Shown: positions 46,901-54,702 of the stretch, in pieces
How the letters are laid out: every line of letters begins with the position of its first letter
Numbering within the stretch: position 1 is the stretch's first letter
Assembly (NCBI RefSeq): GCF_000376865.1
Contig: NZ_AQXQ01000012.1
Span: 850,488 to 914,487 of the forward strand
Source: Thioalkalivibrio sp. ALJ7
GTDB taxonomy: Bacteria; Pseudomonadota; Gammaproteobacteria; Ectothiorhodospirales; Ectothiorhodospiraceae
Direction: 5' to 3'
Length of the DNA stretch: 64,000 nt
Program-made: the position numbers and the translations under genes
Notes under the pieces: generated by a model
Seen by the model: only the letters and a program-made list of their open reading frames with translations
Databases searched by the model: none
What the model was told of the DNA's origin: nothing

Positions 46901-47857
46901 ATGAATCGTCGCATGTTCATCCGCAATGCGGCTGCCGTGGCCGTACTCGGGCCGCTGCTGGGTCATGGCATCGCGCGCGCGCTGAGCCCCGAAAGCGCCG
47001 ACTGGCAGGCTGGCCTGGCTCAGGGCGGATGCAATTGCGCCGGCTCGCGGGGCGCGCCCCAGCCGGTCGAACATCGTACGGATGGCGAACTGGTCTACCA
47101 GGGTACCCACCTTCTGACCTACGGCGCGTTCCGCGAACTGGCCGAGCACTATCGCGACGACACCGGTCGTCCGTTCATCGTCTACGGTGGTGGATGCGAT
47201 GATGGCATCGGGGCAGTTCAGCACCGTACGGCCCATCTGGGCGGGCTCTGCTGCCCGGTGGAAGAGACAAGGGCTCGCGATTTCTTCCATTTGTTGGTCG
47301 CCCGGGACCTGAAGGTCGTGGTAACGCACCCCAAAGTCGGGATTGACGGGCTGTCGATGGATGACTTGAAGGCGATCATGGCGGGCCGCATTCGACGCTG
47401 GTCGGAAGTGGGCGGGCCGGACCGCCCAATCGCGGTTCTCTACCGCGATCACTGTCCGGACTACCGCGAGCCGGTTCGGGACGTTCTGTTCGATAACGCA
47501 CAGCAGTGGTCCCCCCGCGGCATGAGTATCGACACCGACGAGCACCTGACCGACACCCTGGCGCGCTTCGAGTCCTCGATCGCGGTGGTGAGCTGGGTGT
47601 TCGCGGCGGATCGAGTCGAGCGCGGGGAACTGCGCAGCCTGAAAATCGATGGTGTGGATCCGTCCGCGGCCGCAGTTCAGGCTGGCGACTACCCCCTGTA
47701 TGGGCCGCTGGCGGTAGTGTCCGATCGGTGGCAGGAAGCGGTGATGCGCCCGTTCTTCGACTACCTGTACAGCCCTGCCGGGCAGTCGGTCGTGGCCCGC
47801 AGGCTGATTCCGGTATCGGCACAAGAGGCTGGGTATCGCCTTCCGCAACCGATCTGA
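46901..47857 (+). CDS. Cysteine-rich PstS-like periplasmic binding protein
   Basis: A 318-residue exported protein (MNRRMFIRNAAAVAVLGPLL, signal ending near ARA-LS) of the phosphate-binding-protein superfamily: GAFRELAEHYRDDTGRPFIVY, GIGAVQHRTAHLGG, LSMDDLKAIMAGRIRRWSEVGG. Positions that in PstS bind the oxyanion are altered: GGGCDDG replaces GSGxG-type and LCCPVEE replaces the Ser-Arg turn. Further cysteines lie in GGCNCAGS and DHCPDY. It stands beside a sensor kinase rather than an ABC transporter, so it may present a ligand (a reduced sulfur species or a metal) to the kinase; this is inference. Confidence 0.78.
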   Translation: MNRRMFIRNAAAVAVLGPLLGHGIARALSPESADWQAGLAQGGCNCAGSRGAPQPVEHRTDGELVYQGTHLLTYGAFRELAEHYRDDTGRPFIVYGGGCDDGIGAVQHRTAHLGGLCCPVEETRARDFFHLLVARDLKVVVTHPKVGIDGLSMDDLKAIMAGRIRRWSEVGGPDRPIAVLYRDHCPDYREPVRDVLFDNAQQWSPRGMSIDTDEHLTDTLARFESSIAVVSWVFAADRVERGELRSLKIDGVDPSAAAVQAGDYPLYGPLAVVSDRWQEAVMRPFFDYLYSPAGQSVVARRLIPVSAQEAGYRLPQPI

Positions 47858-47860
47858 CTC

Positions 47861-47880
47861 CTTGAGTCAAGCTTGAGTCA
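47861..47880. repeat. Tandem 9-bp direct repeat before the sensor kinase gene
   Basis: CTTGAGTCA occurs at 47861-47869 and 47872-47880, an 11-bp period, in the 107-bp gap between the binding-protein and kinase genes. It may be a protein-binding site. Confidence 0.4.
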
Positions 47881-47964
47881 TTGAGCGAGCCGCCTGGTGA
47901 CGCAATACGGGATTCAGACAACGCAGGGCCTGCCCGGCAAGCACCCGGGCGGTGAGGACTGACT

Positions 47965-49665
47965 ATGGCGGAAGGCGTCATTCGCGGCCGATGGTCGATG
48001 ATCACTCGCGGCAAAGGCGGCCGACCCACACGCCGGCGATCGCTGCTGATCCGCGTGATCCTGGGGGTCATTACGGTCACAGCGATCATCCACAGCGCCC
48101 TGTTCCTGGGCATTGATCAGGTCGTAAGCCGCCAGTTTGATGACCTGCACCAGGAACGGCTTGACCGACTGGCGGATCAAGTCGATGGACGCATCCAGGA
48201 AGAACTCCGGCGCCTGTCCAGCCTGACCGGACTGCTGGCCCGAGACGCCGACCTGATCAACAGCACCTACTATCACCTCTATCTGGAAGGTGAACGGCAT
48301 CACCCGGCGGCAGCAGTAAGCCGGCAGGCCGATGCATTCGAGCTCAAGCGCGTAGCCCTCTGGGCGGCGAGCGACAAGCGCGAGATCGCGTCCAGCCGCC
48401 CCTCCGACTCCACGGCCTTCGTTCCACATGCCGACGGCGCGGGTGCCTCCGTGGTGTTCGAGGAAGGCGCATTCTGGCTCGTCGCCCAGGCCCCGATCGA
48501 ACACAATAACGTGGATATCGCCTGGCTGGTAACGGCCACCCCGCTTGAGGAACTGGTGACCTCCCTGCGCGAAACGCACTCGGCACGCATCGATCGCGCC
48601 GCTGGTACTTCGGTGGGGTCCGATACCCGGCGGATCGAACTGACCGGCGATCCGGATCCCTCGCAAGCGGCCCTGGACGTCCGGGCGCCGGATACGGTTG
48701 CGCGCGCGCTCGACGAGGTCAAGACCCTGCTCACGATCACCCTGGCGATAGCTGCCGTCCTGCTGGCCTTTGCGCTGGTGGTGGTACTGCGTATCCAGCT
48801 GCGCCCGGTCGGGGCCCTTGTCGAGCATCTGGGGCGCATCGCCCGCGGGGAGTTTGGATATCAGGCACCGTTGCCACGGCGCTCCGGCGAGTTCTCCCGC
48901 CTGGTGCAAGCCTTCAACGAGATGTCTCAGGACCTGGCTCGCCTGCGCGACGTTGAGCGCCGCATGCAGCATCAGGAGCAGCTTTCTGCGATCGGACGAG
49001 TGGCCGCCCGGGTGGCGCACGACATCAACAACCCACTGACCGTGATCAGCAGTGTAACGGCGACCCTGCAGCGCGACGGTACGCTGAGCGAGCAACAGCG
49101 CGAAATGGTCGACATGATTGACCATCACACCGAACGCTGCTCGCGCACGGTCCAGGAACTGCTGGAATACGGGCGGCCCGTGAGCCCCCGGCTCCAGCAG
49201 GTCGACCTGCATGCCCTGGTCGCAGGGGTCGTGACGCGCCAGGCCCGACGCTGGCAGATCCCCATTCACCTTGAGCCCGAGGCGGATGGTGCCCAGACAA
49301 CCGTGGAACTGGATCCGGTGTTGACCGAGCAAATGCTCGACAACCTCATTGACAACGCCGCCCAGGCGTCGCCGGAAGGCTCTATTCGCGTGCGGATCGC
49401 AGAAACTCCCGGCGATTGCCGGATCGAGGTCCTGGACGACGGCCCCGGTTTCTCCAGTAACGAACGCGAGCAGGTGTTCGAGCCGTTCTTCACCACGAAG
49501 CAGGGTGGAACGGGCCTGGGGCTGGCCAGCGTGCTGCGGGTGGTCCGCGCGCACAATGGGGATATCGAGCTGGGTCCGGGGCCAGGGGGACAGGTGAGGA
49601 TTCGGCTGCCTCTGCGCCAGGAACGGGGTACGCAACAGGGGCCACACCCGATGATCGAGGCCTGA
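47965..49665 (+). CDS. Membrane sensor histidine kinase
   Basis: A 566-residue kinase. First helix LLIRVILGVITVTAIIHSALFL (about residues 26-48), a ~200-residue periplasmic sensor domain, second helix LLTITLAIAAVLLAFALVVVL, HAMP, then the phospho-acceptor box RVAHDINNPLTVISS (His near 352). ATPase motifs: NLIDNAAQAS, DDGPGF and GGTGLGLASVLRVV. GGTGAGG precedes the ATG. Its neighbours are the PstS-like protein upstream and, divergently, the sigma-54 response regulator, its probable partner. Confidence 0.92.
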   Translation: MAEGVIRGRWSMITRGKGGRPTRRRSLLIRVILGVITVTAIIHSALFLGIDQVVSRQFDDLHQERLDRLADQVDGRIQEELRRLSSLTGLLARDADLINSTYYHLYLEGERHHPAAAVSRQADAFELKRVALWAASDKREIASSRPSDSTAFVPHADGAGASVVFEEGAFWLVAQAPIEHNNVDIAWLVTATPLEELVTSLRETHSARIDRAAGTSVGSDTRRIELTGDPDPSQAALDVRAPDTVARALDEVKTLLTITLAIAAVLLAFALVVVLRIQLRPVGALVEHLGRIARGEFGYQAPLPRRSGEFSRLVQAFNEMSQDLARLRDVERRMQHQEQLSAIGRVAARVAHDINNPLTVISSVTATLQRDGTLSEQQREMVDMIDHHTERCSRTVQELLEYGRPVSPRLQQVDLHALVAGVVTRQARRWQIPIHLEPEADGAQTTVELDPVLTEQMLDNLIDNAAQASPEGSIRVRIAETPGDCRIEVLDDGPGFSSNEREQVFEPFFTTKQGGTGLGLASVLRVVRAHNGDIELGPGPGGQVRIRLPLRQERGTQQGPHPMIEA

Positions 49666-49701
49666 GCCATGTTCAGCGCTTCCTCGGCAGCCGAAGACGC
49701 G

Positions 49702-49746
49702 GGAAAAGAAGGGGTGCCGGAAAGGCCTTTCCGGCACCCCATTCTT
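49702..49746. terminator. Bidirectional terminator with perfect 30-bp palindrome
   Basis: GGGGTGCCGGAAAGG and its exact reverse complement abut at 49711-49740. A-rich sequence lies on the left and ATTCTT on the right, between the convergent kinase and beta-propeller genes. Confidence 0.88.
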
Positions 49747-49769
49747 GCGCAGGCTGCGGGAGCCGGGCA

Positions 49770-51005
49770 CTACCGAGGCAGCTCCTCGAAGACGTTAGTC
49801 CAGACGTTCAGTACCTGGCCGCCACCCGAGCGACCCCCCGTCTCGATCTCGCGGACCACTTCAAAGGTCTCCATGTCGACCTTGTGAAGATTGCCGTCAC
49901 CCGCGTTGGAGACATACCCGTAGCGACCGTCTTCGGTGAAGGCGACATGCCCCATGCGCCCCTCCCCAATGGTCAGGTCAGCCACCGTGCGCATCTCTTC
50001 GAGGTCGATGATGGTGATGACGTTGTTGCCATAGTTGGTCACCACCACGTGACGTCCATCAGGACTATTGTAGGAATGTCCCACGCCATTGCTCGCGGTG
50101 GTCACCCGGTGGACGAGTTCCTTGCTTTCCGCGTCGAAGAACGCCACCTCGCGTCCCCTGGCGTCCCCGCCCGGGCCGCGGTTCAGGACCATGAACAGGC
50201 TGCCGTCCTGGGTAAAGTTGCCGTGGTGCGCCTCCTCGACTTCCTCGCCGGTCAGCGGCATGGACAGCCGGGTAAGCTCCGGATAACCATCCTGGGTTAG
50301 ATCGAAGACCACAACACCGGGCCCGTGCTCGTCATCGCCCTCGTGAACGAGCCAGAGTTCCTCCCCATTCGGGCTCGGGACCGGATAATGCGGTGCGCTG
50401 GGCGAGTCCACTTTGACGGTGCTCCAGTCCTGCGTGTCCACGATCACCATCCGGTTGTCGACACGGTCCACCGTGAAGAAGTGGCGGCTGTCCGCACTCC
50501 ACGCGTTATGCATGGAGGTCACGCCATCGGGTTCACCCTGAACTTCGATGTCCAGCTTCTTCTTGATCTCGTCACTTTCCGTATCCAGGAAGGTGATGCG
50601 CAGCTTGCCATCGCTGAGCGCCCAGTGGTCGACGCCGACCATGCGGCCATCCGGGCTTACCAGACCATGCTTGGGGCGATTCCCGGTCGCGATGCGACCG
50701 CTGACCTCAAGCTCGTTCAGGTCGATGACCACGACATCGGTTTCGCCTTCACCGGCACAGCTGACATAGACCTTGCTGGCATCCGGCGTGGTGCTGCCCA
50801 GAGTGCCGCCGGGACAGGTCTCCAGCTTCGCCGCAACACGGTCGGTCTCGGTGTCGACGATATTGGCCTCGCCGTCCCCGTGGAGGTGAATCATCACATC
50901 CGGCCAGACGAGGTCGGCCTGTGCAGTCGAAAAGGGCGCTATGGCCAGAGCGATGGCTCCGACCAGCATCCCGGAAAAGGCGGTTTTGCAGGATTGGTTG
51001 TTCAT
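49770..51005 (-). CDS. Secreted YVTN-type beta-propeller protein with blade histidines
   Basis: A 411-residue periplasmic protein. Signal peptide (FSGMLVGAIALAIAPFSTAQA), then about seven blades of the YVTN/cytochrome-d1/N2O-reductase-like propeller (KVYVSCAGEGETDVVVIDL, HVVVTNYGNNVITIIDLEE, YGYVSNAGDGNLHKVDMET). Histidines recur at blade starts (MIHLHGDG, KHGLVSPDG, GVDHWALSDG, SMHNAWSADS, PHYPVPSPNG, AHHGNFTQDG, GVGHSYNSPDG, MGHVAFTEDG), suggesting a metal, possibly copper, at the propeller axis. It is much shorter than thiocyanate dehydrogenase. Expression appears tied to soxXA through shared operators. GGAGG precedes the ATG. Confidence 0.82.
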   Translation of the reverse strand: MNNQSCKTAFSGMLVGAIALAIAPFSTAQADLVWPDVMIHLHGDGEANIVDTETDRVAAKLETCPGGTLGSTTPDASKVYVSCAGEGETDVVVIDLNELEVSGRIATGNRPKHGLVSPDGRMVGVDHWALSDGKLRITFLDTESDEIKKKLDIEVQGEPDGVTSMHNAWSADSRHFFTVDRVDNRMVIVDTQDWSTVKVDSPSAPHYPVPSPNGEELWLVHEGDDEHGPGVVVFDLTQDGYPELTRLSMPLTGEEVEEAHHGNFTQDGSLFMVLNRGPGGDARGREVAFFDAESKELVHRVTTASNGVGHSYNSPDGRHVVVTNYGNNVITIIDLEEMRTVADLTIGEGRMGHVAFTEDGRYGYVSNAGDGNLHKVDMETFEVVREIETGGRSGGGQVLNVWTNVFEELPR

Positions 51006-51064
51006 TGGATGCGCACCTCCATCGGTACTTGGACAATCGAAGCCTTTCGCTTCGTCCAGACCGA

Positions 51065-51081
51065 TGCAGAATCCACACCAA
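51065..51081 (-). promoter_or_regulatory. Probable sigma-54 promoter of the beta-propeller gene
   Basis: Read leftward, TTGGTGTGGATTCTGCA keeps GG and TGC at the -24/-12 spacing and shares the CTGCA end with the soxX promoter, but diverges in the middle of the -24 box. It predicts a transcript start near 51054, about 50 bp before the ATG. Confidence 0.5.
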
Positions 51082-51122
51082 CCAAATGGACTTAATATAA
51101 ATCAATAAGTTACGGATAGGAA

Positions 51123-51179
51123 AGGGGCGTTTTGCCACACCCCAATCAAGCCCGATGGGGCATATTGCCCCATCGGGCT
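51123..51179 (-). promoter_or_regulatory. Paired enhancer operators upstream of the beta-propeller gene
   Basis: The strong site TGGGGCA-TAT-TGCCCCA (51156-51172) sits inside a perfect palindrome with 14-bp arms (51149-51179). A second site AGGGGCG-TTT-TGCCACA lies at 51123-51139. Centres are 33 bp apart, exactly as before soxX. The distance to the -12 element is 11 bp (one helical turn) shorter than before soxX. The larger palindrome may also terminate asnB. Confidence 0.75.
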
Positions 51180-51393
51180 CGCCTGTGCTGCTGATGGGCA
51201 GGGTCGCTGATACACACCCAGAGCACGATGGCGGAACCCGGGGAACTGGGCCCGGTCTCATGATCTTCTGAGGAAAGGGAGCTCGGTATGGTGCCTGACC
51301 ATACGGGACTGGTTGCACCCCGGTCTCCGCTGGGCCCTCACAGGGATAGGGCCTGCACACGGACAGCTTCGCGCTCGTGACCGAACCGTCAGC
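51180..51393. other. Intergenic remainder between operators and asnB
   Basis: About 210 bp with no gene, hairpin with T-run, or recognisable site. Confidence 0.4.
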
Positions 51394-53412
51394 TTACGGC
51401 CGCCAACCGAACTCGTCGGCTTTCTGGCGGGCTAGCGCAGGGATGTCGGTGGCAACGAACTTCTCGTGCAGCACCTGAACTCCGATCATGTGGTTGATCA
51501 CCCCGTCCAGCTGCACCTGGGTGGCGGCCGGGGTGTCCTCCGACTCGTGCAGTTCGAAGACCTGACGGACGCCTTCCGGATCCAGCAGGCCGGCCTCCTC
51601 CACCTTCTCGGGTGAGAGATAACGGTCGGCCAGGGCCTTCATCGCGGCCCACTTGACCGGATCGGTATGCGCCGGCGGCGCCATGAACGCGAACTTCTCG
51701 CGTTCGTAGAGCACCTTCGGCAGCAGGCCCTTCATCGACTCGCGCAGCACGTACTTCTCGGTCTTGCCCTTGATGCGCAGGGTCGGCGGCAGATGGGCGG
51801 CGAACTCGGCCAGGTGATGGTCGAGAAACGGCGGGCGCGCCTCCATCGAGTTGGCCATGTCCATGCGGTCGCCACCCCAGGTCAGGATTTGGCCCTCCAG
51901 CATGGTCTTGATCCAGACGTACTGGGCCTTGTCCAGCGGGTGGCGGCCTTCCAGCATGTCGTTATCCAGGGCATCGGCGATGGCCTTGCCGGGCTGGTAG
52001 CCCTGCAGGCGCTCGCGACGCTTCGGATGCAGCAGGCCTGGCACGTGGTCCGCCGCGGCCAGCCAGGGCTGCAGGCAGGAAGGCGTAAAACCCATCATCT
52101 TGGTGAACTCGGGGTCGTCGACCTCGTCCTCGGCCAACATCGCGCCGGAGACCAGCTCGTTGGACTCGTTCAGCATCTGCTGCCAAGCCTGACGGTCAGC
52201 CTCCGGCAGAGTGTCCAGACCGTGCAGGAACATGTCGCGGCGGAAGGCGGGGTAACCGCCGAACAGTTCGTCCGAGCCCTCGCCGGTCACCACCACCTTG
52301 TAGCCGGCCTTGTTCACGTGGCGGCTCATCAGGAGCTTGGCCACGCCGAGGGTGTTGTAGATGGTGCGCTCGGCGTGCCAAAGGGCCTCTTCGAAGTTGT
52401 CGTAGAGGTGGTCGGCGTTCAGGGTCATGATGTCCTGGTCGGCGCCGACGCTCTCGGCCATCTCGCGGGCGATCGCGGTCTCGTCGTAGTCGTCGTTGTC
52501 AAAGCCGATGGTGAACGCCTTGACCGAAGACTGCTGGCTGGCCGAGGCCAGCCCCAGCGTGATGCAGGAATCGATCCCACCCGAGAGGTAACAGGCCACC
52601 GGCACGTCGGCCTCCAGGCGCAGCTGTACCGCCTCCATCAGCTTCTCGCGCACGCCTTCGATCCAGTAGTTCTCGTCGGTCTCGCTCTCGGGCGGACGCT
52701 CGGAGGCCAGCGGGAAGTCCATGTCCCAGTACTTCTCCTGGCGGATCTTCAGCTTGCCGTGGGCGCGCTCGACGATGACCATGTGGCCCGGCTTGACCTG
52801 GTCGATGCCCTCGAAGGCGGTGGTGCCGGGCACCATGGTCTGCATCAGCTGGTGATAGAGACCGTCATCGGCAAACTGGCGCGGCACGTCCGGGTTAGCG
52901 AACAGCACCTTCAGCTCGGAGCCAAACACGAAACTGCCGTTGGCCTCGGTGAAGTACAGCGGCTTGATGCCAAAGCGGTCGCGGATCAGGATCAGCCGGT
53001 CGTGCTTGCGGTCATACAGCGAGATCGCGAACTCGCCGCGAAAGTGCTTCACCGCGTCCTCCAGCCCCTCGCGCTGATACAGGTGCATCACCATCTCGGA
53101 GTCGCTCTTGGTGTTGAACTTCACGCCTCGCGAGGTGAGATCGGTACGGATGCGTTTGTAGTCATAGAGCTCGCCGTTGACCGCGGTCATGATCTCCCCG
53201 TCGCTCATGCAGAACGGCTGGCGGCCGCGATTCTCGTCGAGATCGATGATCGACAACCGGGCGTGGGAGAAGCCCACGCCGCGATCATCCTGGGTCTTGT
53301 AGCCGAAACCGTCGGGGCCGCGGTGATACTGGATCGCGGCCATGTTGACCAGCGTCTGGGGATCGACCTTGCGGTTCGGGTCGGCATTAAAGATTCCGGC
53401 AATGCCACACAT
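51394..53412 (-). CDS. asnB: Asparagine synthetase B-type glutamine amidotransferase
   Basis: A 672-residue enzyme that uses glutamine and ATP to amidate a carboxylate. The N-terminal Ntn glutaminase begins with catalytic Cys2 (MCGIAGIFN), with RLSIIDLDENRGRQPF and VNGELYDYKRIR. The synthetase domain has the PP-loop YLSGGIDSCITLGLA, TGEGSDELFGGYP and MEARPPFLDHHL. AAGGAG lies eight bases before ATG. It is the last gene of a leftward cluster with a carbamoyltransferase homologue, transporter and amidohydrolases, which suggests a specialised substrate rather than asparagine supply; this is inference. Confidence 0.9.
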   Translation of the reverse strand: MCGIAGIFNADPNRKVDPQTLVNMAAIQYHRGPDGFGYKTQDDRGVGFSHARLSIIDLDENRGRQPFCMSDGEIMTAVNGELYDYKRIRTDLTSRGVKFNTKSDSEMVMHLYQREGLEDAVKHFRGEFAISLYDRKHDRLILIRDRFGIKPLYFTEANGSFVFGSELKVLFANPDVPRQFADDGLYHQLMQTMVPGTTAFEGIDQVKPGHMVIVERAHGKLKIRQEKYWDMDFPLASERPPESETDENYWIEGVREKLMEAVQLRLEADVPVACYLSGGIDSCITLGLASASQQSSVKAFTIGFDNDDYDETAIAREMAESVGADQDIMTLNADHLYDNFEEALWHAERTIYNTLGVAKLLMSRHVNKAGYKVVVTGEGSDELFGGYPAFRRDMFLHGLDTLPEADRQAWQQMLNESNELVSGAMLAEDEVDDPEFTKMMGFTPSCLQPWLAAADHVPGLLHPKRRERLQGYQPGKAIADALDNDMLEGRHPLDKAQYVWIKTMLEGQILTWGGDRMDMANSMEARPPFLDHHLAEFAAHLPPTLRIKGKTEKYVLRESMKGLLPKVLYEREKFAFMAPPAHTDPVKWAAMKALADRYLSPEKVEEAGLLDPEGVRQVFELHESEDTPAATQVQLDGVINHMIGVQVLHEKFVATDIPALARQKADEFGWRP

Positions 53413-53509
53413 GGCATGTCTCCTTGGTTATTCAATCAGGGCGAGCGGGGCGCGGCCCGGGCCATCCCGGCGCGCCACGCCGCTCGCGGTTCGGTTTACG
53501 AGTCGGGTT

Positions 53510-54583
53510 TCAACCTTCGGGCGTATCCATCACTGCGCTAATGCGCCGCACCACCGTGGTCAGCAACGCCATGCGCACAAACACCGCACCGCGGGCCTGG
53601 GCGAAGTACCAGTTGTGCGGCGTGGCATCGAGGTCGGTGGACAACTCGTCCCCACGTGCCAGCGGATGCAGGATGATGGCGCCCTTCTTGAGCGGGGAGT
53701 TGCGATCCAGCTTCAACCCCTCGCCCATGGATTCGAAGGTGTCACCTACCCAGGCGATGGCGTTGATGTACACGACATCGAGCCCCGGAAGTTCCGGGTC
53801 CAGGTCGTGCACCACGCGCAGCTTCAGGCCGGCCTGCTCCAGTTCCTCGCGCTGGCCGGGATCGAAGTTCTCGTCCGCGCGCGAGATCAGCACAACCTCC
53901 TCGATTGCATCGGGGAAGAGGCTCAACAGCCGCAGAAGGGAGCGGACCGTGCGCATGCGCGAAGGTACCCCGATGATGCCCACCTTGATCCGCTGCTCCG
54001 GCGGCACCTCGCCGGTGAACAGCTCGGGGCGCCACTTGGCCAGGGCATAGACATCGGCCAGGGCCTGGGTCGGATGCTCGTCGATCCCGTTGCCGGCGTT
54101 GACCAGCGGGATACGCAGGTTCTCCAGCATGTTGTGCGCCGCCTCGCCATCGGAGGAGCGCAGCACCAGCACGTCGCCGTAGTTGTTGAACATCTCGGCG
54201 ATGTCCGCCAGCGACTCGCCCTTGGCGATCCCGGTGCTCTTGGGGTCAGTAATGGACATCACCGACCCGCCCAGGCGGTGCCAGGCGCTCTCGAACGACA
54301 ATCGCGTGCGGGTGGACGGCTCGTAGAACGCGCTGATCAGGATCTTGCCCGCCAGCGGCAGGTGCATCAGGGCCGGGGTCGTCTCGTACTGTGCCGCCAG
54401 GCGGAACAGTTGCAGCAACTCGTCGCGCGAGAACTGCTGACTGGAGACCACATGCGAGGCCGCCAGCTTCAGAAGCGGATCCGGGTCTTCCTCCACCGCG
54501 TCCAGCAAAGCCTTTGGTCGGTCGGTGCCGGCCGCGCCGTCTTTCGGGTGGAGCACGTGCAGGGGATCTTCGGTGTAATTCAC
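53510..54583 (-). CDS. Aspartate carbamoyltransferase homologue with altered acceptor site
   Basis: A 357-residue transcarbamylase. The carbamoyl-phosphate site is intact: STRTRLSFE, IAKGESLAD (K84 equivalent), HPTQAL. The end HPLARGDELSTDLDATPHNWYF resembles E. coli PyrB (HPLPRVDEIATD). Against E. coli, R167 is kept (RMRTVRSL), but the aspartate-binding R229 and Q231 (YMTRVQ) are replaced in YINAIA, and P268 is Ala. A ~45-residue N-terminal extension is present. The acceptor is therefore probably not aspartate. The GTG start at 54583 overlaps the preceding stop (GTGA) with AAAAAAGG upstream. Confidence 0.85.
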   Translation of the reverse strand: MNYTEDPLHVLHPKDGAAGTDRPKALLDAVEEDPDPLLKLAASHVVSSQQFSRDELLQLFRLAAQYETTPALMHLPLAGKILISAFYEPSTRTRLSFESAWHRLGGSVMSITDPKSTGIAKGESLADIAEMFNNYGDVLVLRSSDGEAAHNMLENLRIPLVNAGNGIDEHPTQALADVYALAKWRPELFTGEVPPEQRIKVGIIGVPSRMRTVRSLLRLLSLFPDAIEEVVLISRADENFDPGQREELEQAGLKLRVVHDLDPELPGLDVVYINAIAWVGDTFESMGEGLKLDRNSPLKKGAIILHPLARGDELSTDLDATPHNWYFAQARGAVFVRMALLTTVVRRISAVMDTPEG

Positions 54584-54702
54584 CAGAGGCATCCTTTTTT
54601 CCAGTCGCGGATAAACAGGGCGATCAACAGGATCGGGGTCAGCGTCGCCACCAGCGTGGCGATCACGACGATGATGGACAGGGCGGTGGTCGAGATCGTC
54701 AT
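54580..54702 (-). CDS. 40-residue membrane peptide, symporter accessory protein
   Basis: A 40-residue protein: one transmembrane helix (ALSIIVVIATLVATLTPILL) then IRDWKKGCLW at the cytoplasmic end. Its ATG overlaps the symporter stop by four bases (ATGA) and its stop overlaps the next gene's GTG, so it is translated as part of the message. Small single-span partners adjacent to sodium:solute symporters are known; this one probably stabilises or regulates the SSS protein. Confidence 0.75.
   Translation of the reverse strand: MTISTTALSIIVVIATLVATLTPILLIALFIRDWKKGCLW

Noticed and set aside
47914..49770. Leftward open frame of about 618 codons
   Set aside because: Antisense to the histidine kinase, whose H-box and ATPase motifs are unambiguous.
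49770..51005. Thiocyanate dehydrogenase
   Set aside because: Much shorter than that enzyme and I cannot align its copper ligands; only a general propeller resemblance is supportable.
51667..53541. Long rightward open frame (about 620 codons)
   Set aside because: It lies antisense to the well-supported asnB gene, lacks family features and reflects GC-rich codon bias.
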